Positions 33,318 to 42,311 of a DNA stretch of 64,000 nt are shown one piece after another. Position numbers and translations under genes: made by a program. Every line of letters begins with the position of its first letter. Within the stretch, counting starts at the first letter, position 1. Source of the stretch: Acidobacteriota bacterium (lineage in GTDB: Bacteria; Acidobacteriota; Terriglobia; Acidiferrales; UBA7541); contig JAJYLB010000014.1 in NCBI GenBank assembly GCA_021788095.1, positions 19,878 through 83,877 of the forward strand. Reading direction: 5' to 3'. A model generated the notes under the pieces. The model had not been told where the DNA came from and made no database searches. It was given only the letters and a program-made list of their open reading frames with translations.

Positions 33318-33710
33318 ATGAAAAGATGGAAAGGCTTGATGATTTTGCTCTGTTTCCCGCCGGGTGTTGTTGGTCTGGCTCGTCCCGTCCGCGCGGAATC
33401 GGCCCGCAGGAATGCCCTCCAGCGCATACGGAATGCCCGAGCAGCTTTTCACGAGATTATGAGCGCTCCCGATAGCGGGATCCCGCGGAACCTATTGGGG
33501 TCGGCAGAGTGCATTGCCGTCATTCCCGGCGAGAAACAATTCGCCTTCCTTGTCGGAGGGCAATACGGGAAGGGACTGGTCACTTGCCGTACGGCACACG
33601 GGTGGAGCGCGCCCGTCTTTCCGACGGCTGTGGTAGGCAGCTTTGGCCTGCAGAGCAGCGCGGCTCATCAGGAGCCGGAGAAGGAGAACATCCATGGAAA
33701 GTCAGACTAA
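33318..33710 (+). CDS. SYLF-domain (Ysc84-like) exported protein, C-terminally truncated
   Basis: A 130-residue protein with a signal peptide (to about residue 26) and the first half of a SYLF lipid-binding domain: IPRNLLGSAECIAVIPG, KQFAFLVGGQYGKGLVTCR, GWSAPVF and GSFGLQS. Ysc84-type proteins run about 180-220 residues. Here the domain stops after the first half and the tail (HQEPEKENIHGKSD) does not belong to the family. The stop overlaps the next gene by 17 bp, so a deletion appears to have fused the 5' half of the SYLF gene to the start of the stress gene. Confidence 0.8.
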   Translation: MKRWKGLMILLCFPPGVVGLARPVRAESARRNALQRIRNARAAFHEIMSAPDSGIPRNLLGSAECIAVIPGEKQFAFLVGGQYGKGLVTCRTAHGWSAPVFPTAVVGSFGLQSSAAHQEPEKENIHGKSD

Positions 33711-34308
33711 CGCGGTAACCACTTGCAACACCCATAGCGAGGCTGAAGAAGCCGTGAAGGATCTTGGAAAGTCGGGGATGGATATAAAGAAACTGTCGAT
33801 CGTCGACGACGGCTATCGTCTCGAAGAGCATGTAGTTGGCTACTACACGACCGGCGACCGCATGAAGCAGTGGGCAGTGACGGGCGCGATCTGGGGCTGG
33901 GCACTCGGCTTCCTCGTCGGTGCAGCATCCTCCTGGTTCCCGGGTTTCGGCTTCAATCCCGTCTCCGGACCGTTCATCACCTGGCTCCTGGCAGCCTTCG
34001 AAGGAGCCGTCGTCGGTGGCGGGCTCGGTGCGGTGGGCGCTGGTCTATACGGAATGAGTATGCCCAAGAACAGCGTGTTGCGGTACGAGACCGCATGGAA
34101 GGCGGGCAAGTATCTTCTGATTGCGTATGGTTCGGCCGATGAGGTTGCCCGAGCCAGAGCGGTTCTCGGAACCGCCCATGCTGATGCAATGGCCCGTCCT
34201 CCCGCTGGTTTCGTTGCGCCGGCCGAAAGCTCGCATGTGCATCCTATGCACACGCGGGTTTGCGAAAAGGACATTCGCCGGATCGAAGGAAGCCATGGGG
34301 AGGACTAA
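33694..34308 (+). CDS. General-stress YflT-like membrane protein
   Basis: A 204-residue protein starting MESQTNAVTTCNTHSEAEEA. The N-terminal ~75 residues form a YflT/heat-induced-stress-protein-like domain (VKDLGKSGMDIKKLSIVDDG). Two glycine-rich membrane hairpins follow (WAVTGAIWGWALGFLVGAAS, and WLLAAFEGAVVGGGLGAVGAG). The tail has His and Arg. RBS aaggag upstream lies inside the SYLF gene, with 17-bp overlap. It probably acts at the cytoplasmic membrane in stress; the function is not characterised. Confidence 0.8.
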   Translation: MESQTNAVTTCNTHSEAEEAVKDLGKSGMDIKKLSIVDDGYRLEEHVVGYYTTGDRMKQWAVTGAIWGWALGFLVGAASSWFPGFGFNPVSGPFITWLLAAFEGAVVGGGLGAVGAGLYGMSMPKNSVLRYETAWKAGKYLLIAYGSADEVARARAVLGTAHADAMARPPAGFVAPAESSHVHPMHTRVCEKDIRRIEGSHGED

Positions 34309-34576
34309 TCTCGTGCCGCTCGCCGCCTTCCTCGCTCCCCTGGACCACGCTTCTGCTTCGGGCGGCCTGGTTCCAACGAATCAGGCGTTCACGCCGGACA
34401 CGGACCACTTCCCCCAAACCAATGTTAATCCAGGGCAAGTGAAAGCGATTTATCGCGAAAGCGTGGCCCTTCGGACATGAGTCAGATATTCGGTTATCGA
34501 ATCGCTCCGAACGGCTGCCAGGACACTTACCTCCGGCGTTTTCGTGAGTGATGCAGCAATGTAAGGAGGAATCACC

Positions 34577-34957
34577 ATGACAATGAAAGTAACGCGGCGC
34601 GAGGTGGTTGGAGTGACCATTCTCGACCTCGTTGGGCGCATCGCGCTTGGCGATGGCAACATCGTGCTGCGCGAAACCGTGAAGGAATTGGTCGACCAGG
34701 GGCAGAGGCGAATCTTGCTGAACCTAGGCGAAGTGACATATGTCGATAGCGCGGGTCTGGGCGAGTTGGTCAGGGCTTACATGCTCGTCCATAGAGAGGG
34801 CGGAGAGATCAAGCTGCTGAACCCCACAAGAAGGGTGCGCAACGTACTCGAGATCACCAGATTGCATACCGTATTCGACGTGCACGAGAGCGAGGATAGC
34901 GCAATCAATGCATTCAGCGCAGAGCAGATCGCGACACCATCGTCTGCACAAGTGTGA
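34577..34957 (+). CDS. STAS-domain anti-sigma-factor antagonist (SpoIIAA/RsbV-like)
   Basis: A 126-residue cytoplasmic STAS protein with RBS aaggagga. VVGVTILDLVGRIALGDGN and RILLNLGEVTYVDSAGLGEL contain the conserved phospho-acceptor Ser58 in the DSAGLG motif. Such proteins bind an anti-sigma factor when unphosphorylated and so activate a stress sigma factor. No partner kinase is visible in the window. It is located among stress genes, so a partner-switching role is likely but inferred. Confidence 0.9.
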   Translation: MTMKVTRREVVGVTILDLVGRIALGDGNIVLRETVKELVDQGQRRILLNLGEVTYVDSAGLGELVRAYMLVHREGGEIKLLNPTRRVRNVLEITRLHTVFDVHESEDSAINAFSAEQIATPSSAQV

Positions 34958-35048
34958 AGCCCGGTTTATCCAACCGTTGCCACGCGTTGCGGGCCGATGT
35001 GAAAGGACGGCGGTGCTGCCTCAGGGGTACCCAGCGGACGATTGCTAG

Positions 35049-35260
35049 ATGACATTCAGGACTTTCGCCCGCGCGCTCGCAGCGGCGATCTCGTTGATTC
35101 TGCCTTCGCACAGCGCGCTGACCCAAGGGGGGCCGGCCCGGTGCAGGCGTCGATCCGTTATCCTAGCCTCCACGGTGAGACCATTGTGTTCGAGGCCGGG
35201 GGCGCGGTCTGGAGAGTGGGGTTGCAGGGGGGCGAGGCTGTGCCCCTGCCCGATGGGCCG
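35049..35260 (+). pseudogene. Remnant of a tricorn-type protease, N-terminal part
   Basis: The signal peptide MTFRTFARALAAAISLILPS is read in one frame from 35049. After a G-run near 35127, a shifted frame continues RYPSLHGETIVFEAGGAVWR then VGLQGGEAVPLPDGPT, the start of a tricorn/beta-propeller repeat. No longer frame follows, so this is the frameshifted, truncated start of a secreted protease or propeller gene. Confidence 0.55.
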
Positions 35261-35869
35261 ACACCTCGATCATCACCATCATCAGCTTCTGGATGCAATA
35301 GTCGAGGCTCAGGGCGACCCCAGCGAACCTTGATCTTCCCGTTCCGTTGGGTTACCGGTTGTGGCATCAAACCCAATATGGCTACATCGCCACAGGCGTG
35401 AACACATCCTTCCCGGACAAGGGTCTGAGCATCTGCGTTCGCTCACAATGGCTGTGCCCGCGCGGACTGGATTTGGCCGTGGCTCACTTCCGGTTCGGGA
35501 AGGGCTGCCGACAGATATTCTTTGCCGGTAGGATCAAGTCTCTCACAACACGCCAGGGGGCCCAGAGTTTCTCGATCAACCGCCAGGGCGAAGTCTCTGG
35601 GCATGAGACGCATGGACTCGGGGCAGTATCGCTTTGACGAGCGCGGTCTTTTTGCGAAAAATTCGTATCCCGTGTGCGTGCGGATTCCTGGCTTCCGCTG
35701 TAAGCTCCTCCAGGAACACCACATCACGAAAAGGATCGCTCATGGTCTTAACACGACTGTCATCGGCGAAGGGGCCAAATTACGAGGGTCCAAATGGGGG
35801 TCCAAACTTGAGAAGGCGCGCTCGCCGGAAGGCGAGGAAAACAACGGGCTTAGGGAAATGAATCATTGT
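35261..35869. other. Region without a recognisable gene
   Basis: Only short frames (for example one on the plus strand 35347-35637) with no family signature. It lies between the tricorn remnant and the tRNA-end-like repeat. Confidence 0.4.
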
Positions 35870-36111
35870 CTCCGGAACCAGAGGTCGGGCGTTTCCCGAA
35901 GGAAGGCTTCGGGACAGGCGCCTCGCCCCAGGCGCGCCATTCCCTTTAGAATCAATCCAAGAAAACAAGGGATCGAGGAGGTGACCGCGGATGCCAAGAC
36001 CAGCATTCATACGGTCAATTTCCCCGGCAAACGCAGTTCTCACGCCCCGTCAATCACTTGGCGATGAGCTTTGGTGGGCTTTGACCCTCGGAGGGTCACG
36101 CAAGGGTCCAA
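35870..36111 (+). repeat. tRNA-Arg-end-like dispersed repeat, copy 2
   Basis: CTCCGGAACCAGAGGTCGGG, exactly tRNA-Arg sequence, then CGTT and the hairpin insert, then CGCCCCAGGCGCGCCA and the same ~170 bp as the copy at 22020. Ends near a GACCCTCggaGGGTC-type palindrome (36083-36097). It is 22 kb from the tRNA gene and could mark an older right boundary of the island. Confidence 0.75.
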
Positions 36112-36212
36112 TCGCGAACGCTGGGTAAGTTGTTTAGGATCCAATTCCTGCTGTCCTCGCATGGTGTCGCGGAATCGTAGCCATAACGGCTACAGACTTT
36201 GGGAAGCCGGAA

Positions 36213-36501
36213 GTGAAGTTCTTGAGTACACGCGAGTTGCGGAATCGGCCGGGAAGCGTTCGCGACTTGGCGCAGTAAGGACGATCTGGTGTTGACGACA
36301 AACGGCAAGTCGTTCGCGATCCTCGTCGGGCTTGACGAAGAAGAGCTTGAAGAGACTGCCCGTGCCATCCGCCAGGCGAAGGCACAACTGGCGCTATTGC
36401 GTCTGCGCAAACAGGCAGCACGCCGCGGCGTCGACCGGATGCCGGCCCGCGCTATTGACGCGGAGATTCGCGCCGTTCGCTCCAGACGCAAGTCGGCGTG
36501 A
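36213..36501 (+). pseudogene. Frameshifted antitoxin gene (Phd/YefM-like)
   Basis: From GTG 36213 the frame reads KFLSTRELRNRPGSVRDLAQ and then hits TAA at 36276-36278. Removing one T there joins it to DDLVLTTNGKSFAILVGLDE and the C-terminal helices running to 36501. So a single-base insertion breaks the N-terminal DNA-binding domain from the toxin-binding tail. The intact tail overlaps the start of the PIN toxin. Family call: antitoxin of a PIN-toxin pair. Confidence 0.7.
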
Positions 36502-36906
36502 GAGTCGTAATCGATACGAATGTGCTGGTCTCCGGAGTCCTGAACCCCCACGGCCCGCCCGGACGCATCGTCAATGCCCTTCTGTCAAAGGCGGTCACGG
36601 TATTGCACGACGAGCGAATTCTGTTGGAGTACCACGAAGTTCTGTTCCTGCCATACTTCGGCTTCGCGCGTTTCGATGTGGAAGTTCTGCTTAATTTTGT
36701 GGAATCGGAAGGAGAGCATGTCAGCGCTGAGCCTCTTTCGCTAGTATTGCCCGAGGCGAGCGATCTGCCCTTTCTGGAGGTCGCGACGAGCGGCCAAGCC
36801 GAGGCACTGATTACCGGCAACGTCTAGCACTTCAAGCCGCGACGCGGCGAGCATCCTGTGCCGGTCGTAACGCCCGCAGATCTCCTTCGGCGCCAGGGCG
36901 AATAGC
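36498..36906 (+). pseudogene. PIN-domain toxin broken by an in-frame amber stop
   Basis: VVIDTNVLVSGVLNPHGPPG has the first Asp of the PIN active site, HDERILLEYHEVLFLPYF follows, and SDLPFLEVATSGQAEALITG carries the third acidic region. The gene stops at TAG 36825-36827, but the same frame continues HFKPRRGEHPVPVVTPADLL to a stop at 36904-36906, the normal end of this family. Change of one codon would restore about 136 residues. The antitoxin overlapping its start is also broken. Confidence 0.78.
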
Positions 36907-37071
36907 CCAGCCCCACAAACTCATCTCCGTCCATGCTTGATGACGGCGCCGCCTTGCCGTCTTGAAGCTGGCGCTCTGCCATCTGCTTCCTGGCAGTGCG
37001 CCCCACTGCTTTTCTCCGCGAGGGTGGCAGGATGCGTTTCTCGTCCACTTGCCTCTTTCAAGACCGGCGCG

Positions 37072-37956
37072 TCAGTGCCGCTCTGGTTTTTCGGGCCGTT
37101 CTAGGGGAGCAAGGGGCACAAGGATCGGCGGTGTCGGAGTGGCATTCGGATAAAGGTTCTCTATATCGGTGGACTCACCGCCTGGATGAGGGTGGAAAGT
37201 AACCCGGCGCAACCAGAACGTCCCCCGAAGGTTCAGAGCGGCCCTGTTTTGCGGCAACTTTTGAAGCTTCACATTCGCTTTGACGCGAATCCACTCCCCG
37301 GGTCTCAATAGCAATATGCTTCCCTTGCGAGCCTCTGTGCCGTAGAGCGAAACGTATCCCAGAGTAGACGTCGCGTCCCCCGTCACGACTAGGGAAAGGC
37401 TCATATAGGTGAAAGCCAGCGAATCGCCGCTGGGCTGGAGGTCAGACAAATGGGGAAAGATAGGAATTTCAATGGCAGCGGTACCTGTGTTGCGAACCCG
37501 AAACTCGACTTCGACCGGCTCCAAGGGATCGATGTCTGTCGGCGCGACTCGTAGCAACCAGACGCCTAGGGCGTGCGGGTCGCGCCGGTCGGGCGCGCCG
37601 TCTCCCACACCGATGGCGGACCACCCACCTCCCGTGCACGGTCCCCCTTTAGGGCAACTCGCCGCTGGTGCCGGTGGATAACGAAGTTCGGTGCGCTGTC
37701 GAACGGAAGTGAGGTCGATGAACTTTACCTCTTGCGCTCCCACCCAACATGGACAGGAAAGCATAAGCAGCAGAAGCGCGCTAGGGAAGACTGGCAACAA
37801 ACCCCACCCCGCTCGGTTGGTGCAACGCTCCACACCCTCCGTTCTAACAGGGGAGCGCTCCGGCGTCCACAACAAGAGGGTTAGCCGCAACGCTGACTGC
37901 TCAAGCAGTTCGCCCACAAGAAAGCCATTGGCGGGCGACCTCTCACCGCTCGTCAC
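37072..37956 (-). CDS. Exported hypothetical protein downstream of the GH172 gene
   Basis: A 294-residue frame whose ATG overlaps the stop of the GH172 gene (ATGA at 37953-37956). A hydrophobic export segment (LLPVFPSALLLLMLSCPCWV) lies at residues about 52-72, unusually far in, so the true start may be the GTG at 37833 (253 residues). The mature part has a beta-sandwich-like pattern (EVEFRVRNTGTAAIEIPIF, GEWIRVKANVKLQKLPQN), suggesting an immunoglobulin-like or copper-chaperone-like fold. Function unknown. Confidence 0.65.
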   Translation of the reverse strand: MTSGERSPANGFLVGELLEQSALRLTLLLWTPERSPVRTEGVERCTNRAGWGLLPVFPSALLLLMLSCPCWVGAQEVKFIDLTSVRQRTELRYPPAPAASCPKGGPCTGGGWSAIGVGDGAPDRRDPHALGVWLLRVAPTDIDPLEPVEVEFRVRNTGTAAIEIPIFPHLSDLQPSGDSLAFTYMSLSLVVTGDATSTLGYVSLYGTEARKGSILLLRPGEWIRVKANVKLQKLPQNRAALNLRGTFWLRRVTFHPHPGGESTDIENLYPNATPTPPILVPLAPLERPEKPERH

Positions 37957-39032
37957 CTCATCCCCTTCGCTCCAGGGGGAATCACTCGCGGGATGCGCTC
38001 GTTCACCGGCGGCAACGGCGGTAGGGGCTCATGGGGCTGAGTTTGATACCAGTAGGCGACGCTATAGTAGTTGTCACCGCGGTCGTTCGCTGCACCATGC
38101 TCGATTGTGGCGCGCAGCGATTTCGTGAAGGGGATAGGCGAATCCAGGTGGAAGCGGTAAACGGACCACCGCGCGCCTTGTACCTCCCGGCCGACCAGCG
38201 GCGCTCCATAGAGCGGGTAGGAGAATGGCCGGCCGCCGAAATCCCACGCGCCGAGGAAATAATCTTCAGTCCCCGTGCCTTCGATGGAGGGCATTTTCGC
38301 GCCGTCGACGAAAAACATGTCGTTGCCTTCGCCCCACCAGCCGTCGGAATTCTCGATGACCGACATGGTCACTCCGGCGAGCTCGCCCCGGCCGCGCGCC
38401 TCGAGCCAAACGTAGTTGTATTTCCCGTCTAGGTCGAACTTTGCATTCGGGTGAGCGACGTTGGGTGTTGCCTGGCGGTATTCGGCGTGAAAGTAAAGCG
38501 TGTCCGGAGGGAGCGGATGGGAGTAAGCGCGCACGTCAATGTTCCAGTAGATGGCGTTCACGGGTTCCGAGCCCTGATTCGTCACCGTGATTTTCGCGTG
38601 CCTTTCAAAGGGCATGGGGAAAAAGCAGTTCAGGGCATTGTCCGGCGCCACTTGAAGCGGAATGGACTTGTAGTAGACATATTCCCCCAGCCCAAGGCCG
38701 AAGAAATCGCCGAGCGGCGTTAGCACGCTTGGCGAGGCTTCGCCGTCCCAGTACATTCGCAAGACGATCTTCTTCAGGGCGTAGCGCTCGCTCGCGGCGA
38801 TCGTGATCCAGATGTGCGTGATCTCTCCCGGGCCGCGTTCGTCGAGCAAAGTGAGCGTATCGCCCGCAGGAATAGTGCGATAGTCATGGTTGCGCCCGGC
38901 GCGGTCGTAGCTTGAGATGCGTTTCAGCACGTAGCTCTGCGGCCGCGTGAGATTCGAGAGCGTTGTCGCCGATTGCGCCCTCCCTGCAGCCGCGAAACCG
39001 AGCAGACAACAAACGGAAAGTAACCAACGCAT
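37953..39032 (-). CDS. GH172 (DUF2961) secreted glycoside hydrolase
   Basis: A 359-residue protein with a signal peptide (LLSVCCLLGFAAAGRAQ). DUF2961/GH172 marks are FDRAGRN-type start (SSYDRAGRNHDYRTIPAGDT), GPGEITHIWIT, MYWDGE, PLGDFFGLGLGE, WWGEGNDMFFVDG and SIEGTGTEDYF, which hold the predicted catalytic acidic residues. Known GH172 members act on D-fructofuranosyl or D-arabinofuranosyl linkages. Length is normal. Substrate unknown here. Confidence 0.88.
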   Translation of the reverse strand: MRWLLSVCCLLGFAAAGRAQSATTLSNLTRPQSYVLKRISSYDRAGRNHDYRTIPAGDTLTLLDERGPGEITHIWITIAASERYALKKIVLRMYWDGEASPSVLTPLGDFFGLGLGEYVYYKSIPLQVAPDNALNCFFPMPFERHAKITVTNQGSEPVNAIYWNIDVRAYSHPLPPDTLYFHAEYRQATPNVAHPNAKFDLDGKYNYVWLEARGRGELAGVTMSVIENSDGWWGEGNDMFFVDGAKMPSIEGTGTEDYFLGAWDFGGRPFSYPLYGAPLVGREVQGARWSVYRFHLDSPIPFTKSLRATIEHGAANDRGDNYYSVAYWYQTQPHEPLPPLPPVNERIPRVIPPGAKGMR

Positions 39033-39069
39033 TTTCTCCTCCTCATGGGAAATCCATCAGGATGGCCCC

Positions 39070-39265
39070 CTAGCCTGCTTTATTCATGAAGACTCATGCG
39101 CAAGATTCGGTGGCGCGCCCGAGCACTGTCATCCTGAGCGTAGCGAAGGATCCCGCGCGCTCGACAGGCGGTCGGGATTCTTCGCCCCGATGAACTGCAT
39201 CGGGGCTCAGAATGACAGTCCTTTTTACGATGCCGAGAGAATTCTTCATGAATAAAGCGGGCTAG
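39070..39265. mobile_element. MITE with CTAG target duplication, 196 bp
   Basis: CTAG (39070-39073 and 39262-39265) flanks inverted ends CCTGCTTTATTCATGAAGA and CCCGCTTTATTCATGAAGA (18 of 19). The inside has the widespread TGTCATCCTGAGCG...AGAATGACA palindrome-like core and no gene. The right CTAG contains the stop codon (cta, 39262-39264) of the deacetylase on the minus strand. The ends differ from those of the IS at 4590, so the mobilising transposase is a different one. Confidence 0.8.
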
Positions 39266-40074
39266 TTTCGCGATCCGCGCTCGGCCGCCGGAATCGGCCG
39301 CCTGCCTTCCGCCAGCAGCGACCCGAACGCTCTTCCCACATCCCTGTCGGTCACAAGTATACGCGGGACAGCCATGATTTCGGTCCGTTGCGAGACACGG
39401 CCCCACGCGATGGAGAATGCGGCCAAGTAGCCCGCCTGTCGCGCGGCGGCCATCAACTGTTCGTCGTAAATCCCGTAGGGCCGCGCGAGCAAATCCACAC
39501 CCTTGCCGAGCCGACGATCGAGAACCTCCTTCGACTTGTCCAGTTGCCAAGTGACAAACTTCCGGTAATTGCTCGCGGAAAGCCGTCGTTTCTCCACGCG
39601 GAAATTGGGATGCCAATAGGTGTGGGATTCGATGTCGAAAAAACCAGTAGCTTGGAGCTGCTTCAGCTCCTGCCACGTCATCGCATAAGACGCGTTTGAA
39701 ATTGCCGACGGATAGATGAACAGAGTAACGGGATAGCGATAGCGCTCGATGAGAGGCCGCATGACGGTGAAGACGGACTTGTGGCCGTCATCGGCGGTGA
39801 TGGTCACAGCGCGAGCGGGCAGTTCGCCGCGCCCCTCGATGTAATGCACAACGTCACGCAAAGGGACCACGTTGTAGCCGTTGTCGTGAAGGAACTGGAG
39901 CTGGCTGGCGAAAACCGACGTCTTGACGGTCGTCATGCCGGGCGATGACGGCCCAAAACGGTGATAGGCGAGGATAATGGCCGAGCGAGCAGCTTGGGGA
40001 GGAGTGTGGACTTTCGCCGGAACGCTCACTGCAGCGAGCGATCCGGCGATGAGCGATGCCGTGAGCCAGCGCAA
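39262..40074 (-). CDS. Polysaccharide deacetylase (NodB-like), exported
   Basis: A 270-residue protein with a signal peptide (LTASLIAGSLAAVSVPAK). NodB homology: VTITADDGHKSV (metal/active-site DD), FDIESHTYWHPN (His motif H-x3-H), LLARPYGIYD and the final VPRILV block. It would remove acetyl groups from a glycan at the envelope. The stop codon lies in the CTAG of the adjoining MITE. Confidence 0.9.
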   Translation of the reverse strand: MRWLTASLIAGSLAAVSVPAKVHTPPQAARSAIILAYHRFGPSSPGMTTVKTSVFASQLQFLHDNGYNVVPLRDVVHYIEGRGELPARAVTITADDGHKSVFTVMRPLIERYRYPVTLFIYPSAISNASYAMTWQELKQLQATGFFDIESHTYWHPNFRVEKRRLSASNYRKFVTWQLDKSKEVLDRRLGKGVDLLARPYGIYDEQLMAAARQAGYLAAFSIAWGRVSQRTEIMAVPRILVTDRDVGRAFGSLLAEGRRPIPAAERGSRN

Positions 40075-40389
40075 TCCACGATTATTCTACTCCCGGCGGC
40101 CAGCTGCGGGAAGGCGGGGTGGTCGGAAGATGGGCCTCGGCCCAGTCTGACCCTCCGAGGGTCGCAGCAGGATCCATGCGCTCACGCTCAAAGGCATCTT
40201 CCGAGAAAGTCATCTTTCTCGCAACCTCGCGCGCCGGCGGTTGCGAGGAAGCGCTTCTTGGTCCTCATCGTTACTCCTGGCCGTACAGCGCGATCGTGCC
40301 ATTCGTAAAAGGCCGGCCAAGTACTTGACTGGGGAAGACTCGGGGGCTAGGCTTCTGGACAAGCTTAGGCACAGCAAGCGCGGATCACG
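40075..40389 (+). other. Divergent gap with a fragment of the dispersed repeat
   Basis: From about 40140, tgaCCCTCCGAGGGTCgcagcag, then GATCCATGCGCTCACGCTCAAAGG, closely resembles the continuation of the tRNA-end-like repeat at 22240-22310. No gene is seen. It probably also holds the promoter of the VWFA gene. Confidence 0.5.
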
Positions 40390-42219
40390 ATGTCGAGCAG
40401 CCCGGCGTACACGCTCAGGAAGTCAGGCGCAGTCGTCCTGTCCGCGGGAGCCATTGCAGTGGCTTTTCTGGTCCCGATTGCGGCCGCACAAACGCTGTCG
40501 CCGGGCGAAGTGCGCATCGGGGCCGGACCTTACCGGCCCGAGTCCCAGAAGCTTCGCGTGGAGAGCCGTCTGGTCCGAGTTGAGGTGGTGGTACGCGACA
40601 GCCGCGGTCACGCCGTCGCCGGCCTGACCAAGGGCGACTTCGCGCTTTTCGATTCAAGCCACCGGCGAGATATCTCTGAATTTTCCGTCGAAGAATCCCC
40701 CGTGGCCAGCCCGATCCCAACCACAGCCTCAACCGCCCCATCGGGGGTTTCGAGCATGCCGGGCACGATTCAACATGTCCCCAGCCCCCCTCGATGGATT
40801 GGACTGTTCTTCGATGACATCAACACGCCCTCCAGCGACCTGGTGCGCGCGAAAATCGCGGCCAGGCGCTTTATCAGCGAAGCGACCCGGAGCGGCGAGC
40901 GGATTGGCGTGTTCACCACCTCGCAGGGAGAAATCCTCCCGTTCACGACCGACACCAGTGCTGTCCTCAAGTCCGTGGCGAAGGTACAGTCTCATCGGCG
41001 GATGAGCGCAGGGGGGTTAAGCTCATGCCCAAGAATCACGCCCTACGAGGCGTATCTCATCGTGAACAACGACCCTGGCACAACGTCGGCAAAGCTTTCC
41101 GAAGCATGTAACTGTTCCGGGGAAGGCGATTTTATTACGGGATGCGAGATAACCGGCATGACCGTCACCACCGTAAGTATTCCAAGACTGCCACCTAATC
41201 TCCGCAGGATACTCAGCATGGTGGTAGCGCAGGCTCGAGCCACGTGGAACCAAGCCCGCGTCGTCACGCAAACAACCCTGGATGCGGTCCGGGCCGCTCT
41301 CGGCCAACTGGCGCAGGCCAAGGGTGACCGCATACTGCTCTTCGCATCGTCCGGATTTCTGTCGGGAGACTTGGGACCGGAAGTGCACGAAATCATGGAC
41401 CAGGCATTGAGGGCGGATGTGGCGATCGATTCCCTCGACTCTAAGGGCCTGTATACGGAGCAGCCCGGTGGGCCGCAGGGTGAACCTTCGCACTCCCCCG
41501 GCTCCGAGTTGGCCATGTTGCATAACATGACGGTCCTTGGGGACCAGCTCGAGAGCGAGGATTACGCCATGGCCGACTTCGCCGAAGGCACGGGCGGACT
41601 TCTGTTCCGCAACGACAACGACCTCGATTTTGGGTTCCGCGAACTCGGTCTTGCCCCTGCTTATGCCTATGAATTGGGTTTCCCGCCGGACGAGGATGGC
41701 AAATACCACAAGATCGAGGTGAAGCTGAAGAAGGGGAACCACGACTCTATCGAGGCACGGCCCGGCTATTTCGCGCCCACAAAAGAGGGGATGGAACCAA
41801 AGGGCCTAAGCGCGGATGAGAAGATCGACGCGGAGATGCGCGGTTCCGAGGAGAGGAGCGATTTTCCGCTAAGCGTCAACGCGAAGCCGGCAAGGGACAG
41901 CAAAGGAAACCGAACCGTCAACGTGCAGGTGCACGTGGATATCGAGACGCTTCCCTTCGAGAAGCAGAAGGACCGCCACGAGGAGCTGCTGACGTTCGTG
42001 GCCGCTCTGTTTGACGCGCAGGGGCACTTCGTAACGGGCAAAGAAGCACAGATGGAACTGGCGCTGAAGCCGGAGAGCTTCGAGCGCCTGACGAAAAGCG
42101 GGATGAGCGGCAGCATGTCGCTCCCAGCGACGCCGGGGAAATACCGGCTCCGCGTGGTAGTCGAAGAAGCCGTCAAAGGAGAGATGAGCGCCACCACCCA
42201 GAGCGTCCAAATTCCCTAG
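40390..42219 (+). CDS. Acidobacterial VWFA-related exported protein
   Basis: A 609-residue secreted protein: signal peptide (GAIAVAFLVPIAAAQT) and the VWFA-related Acidobacterial domain (VRVEVVVRDSRGHAVAGLTK, GDFALFDSSHRR, then WIGLFFDDINTPSSDL as a MIDAS-like DxN/DxS region). RILLFASSGFLSGDLG follows, then a C-terminal beta-rich part (PAYAYELGFPPDEDGKYHKI). The family (TIGR03436 type) is characteristic of Acidobacteriota. Role unknown, probably extracellular adhesion or metal-ion-dependent binding. Confidence 0.88.
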   Translation: MSSSPAYTLRKSGAVVLSAGAIAVAFLVPIAAAQTLSPGEVRIGAGPYRPESQKLRVESRLVRVEVVVRDSRGHAVAGLTKGDFALFDSSHRRDISEFSVEESPVASPIPTTASTAPSGVSSMPGTIQHVPSPPRWIGLFFDDINTPSSDLVRAKIAARRFISEATRSGERIGVFTTSQGEILPFTTDTSAVLKSVAKVQSHRRMSAGGLSSCPRITPYEAYLIVNNDPGTTSAKLSEACNCSGEGDFITGCEITGMTVTTVSIPRLPPNLRRILSMVVAQARATWNQARVVTQTTLDAVRAALGQLAQAKGDRILLFASSGFLSGDLGPEVHEIMDQALRADVAIDSLDSKGLYTEQPGGPQGEPSHSPGSELAMLHNMTVLGDQLESEDYAMADFAEGTGGLLFRNDNDLDFGFRELGLAPAYAYELGFPPDEDGKYHKIEVKLKKGNHDSIEARPGYFAPTKEGMEPKGLSADEKIDAEMRGSEERSDFPLSVNAKPARDSKGNRTVNVQVHVDIETLPFEKQKDRHEELLTFVAALFDAQGHFVTGKEAQMELALKPESFERLTKSGMSGSMSLPATPGKYRLRVVVEEAVKGEMSATTQSVQIP

Positions 42220-42311
42220 CTTCGGGCGGAGCGGGGCGGAAGGCTTTCCTTTCGGTCCCATGGCGCGGCTGGGAAGCCCTGTTTGTTCGCAGGAGCGGTT
42301 ACGCGCGGAAA

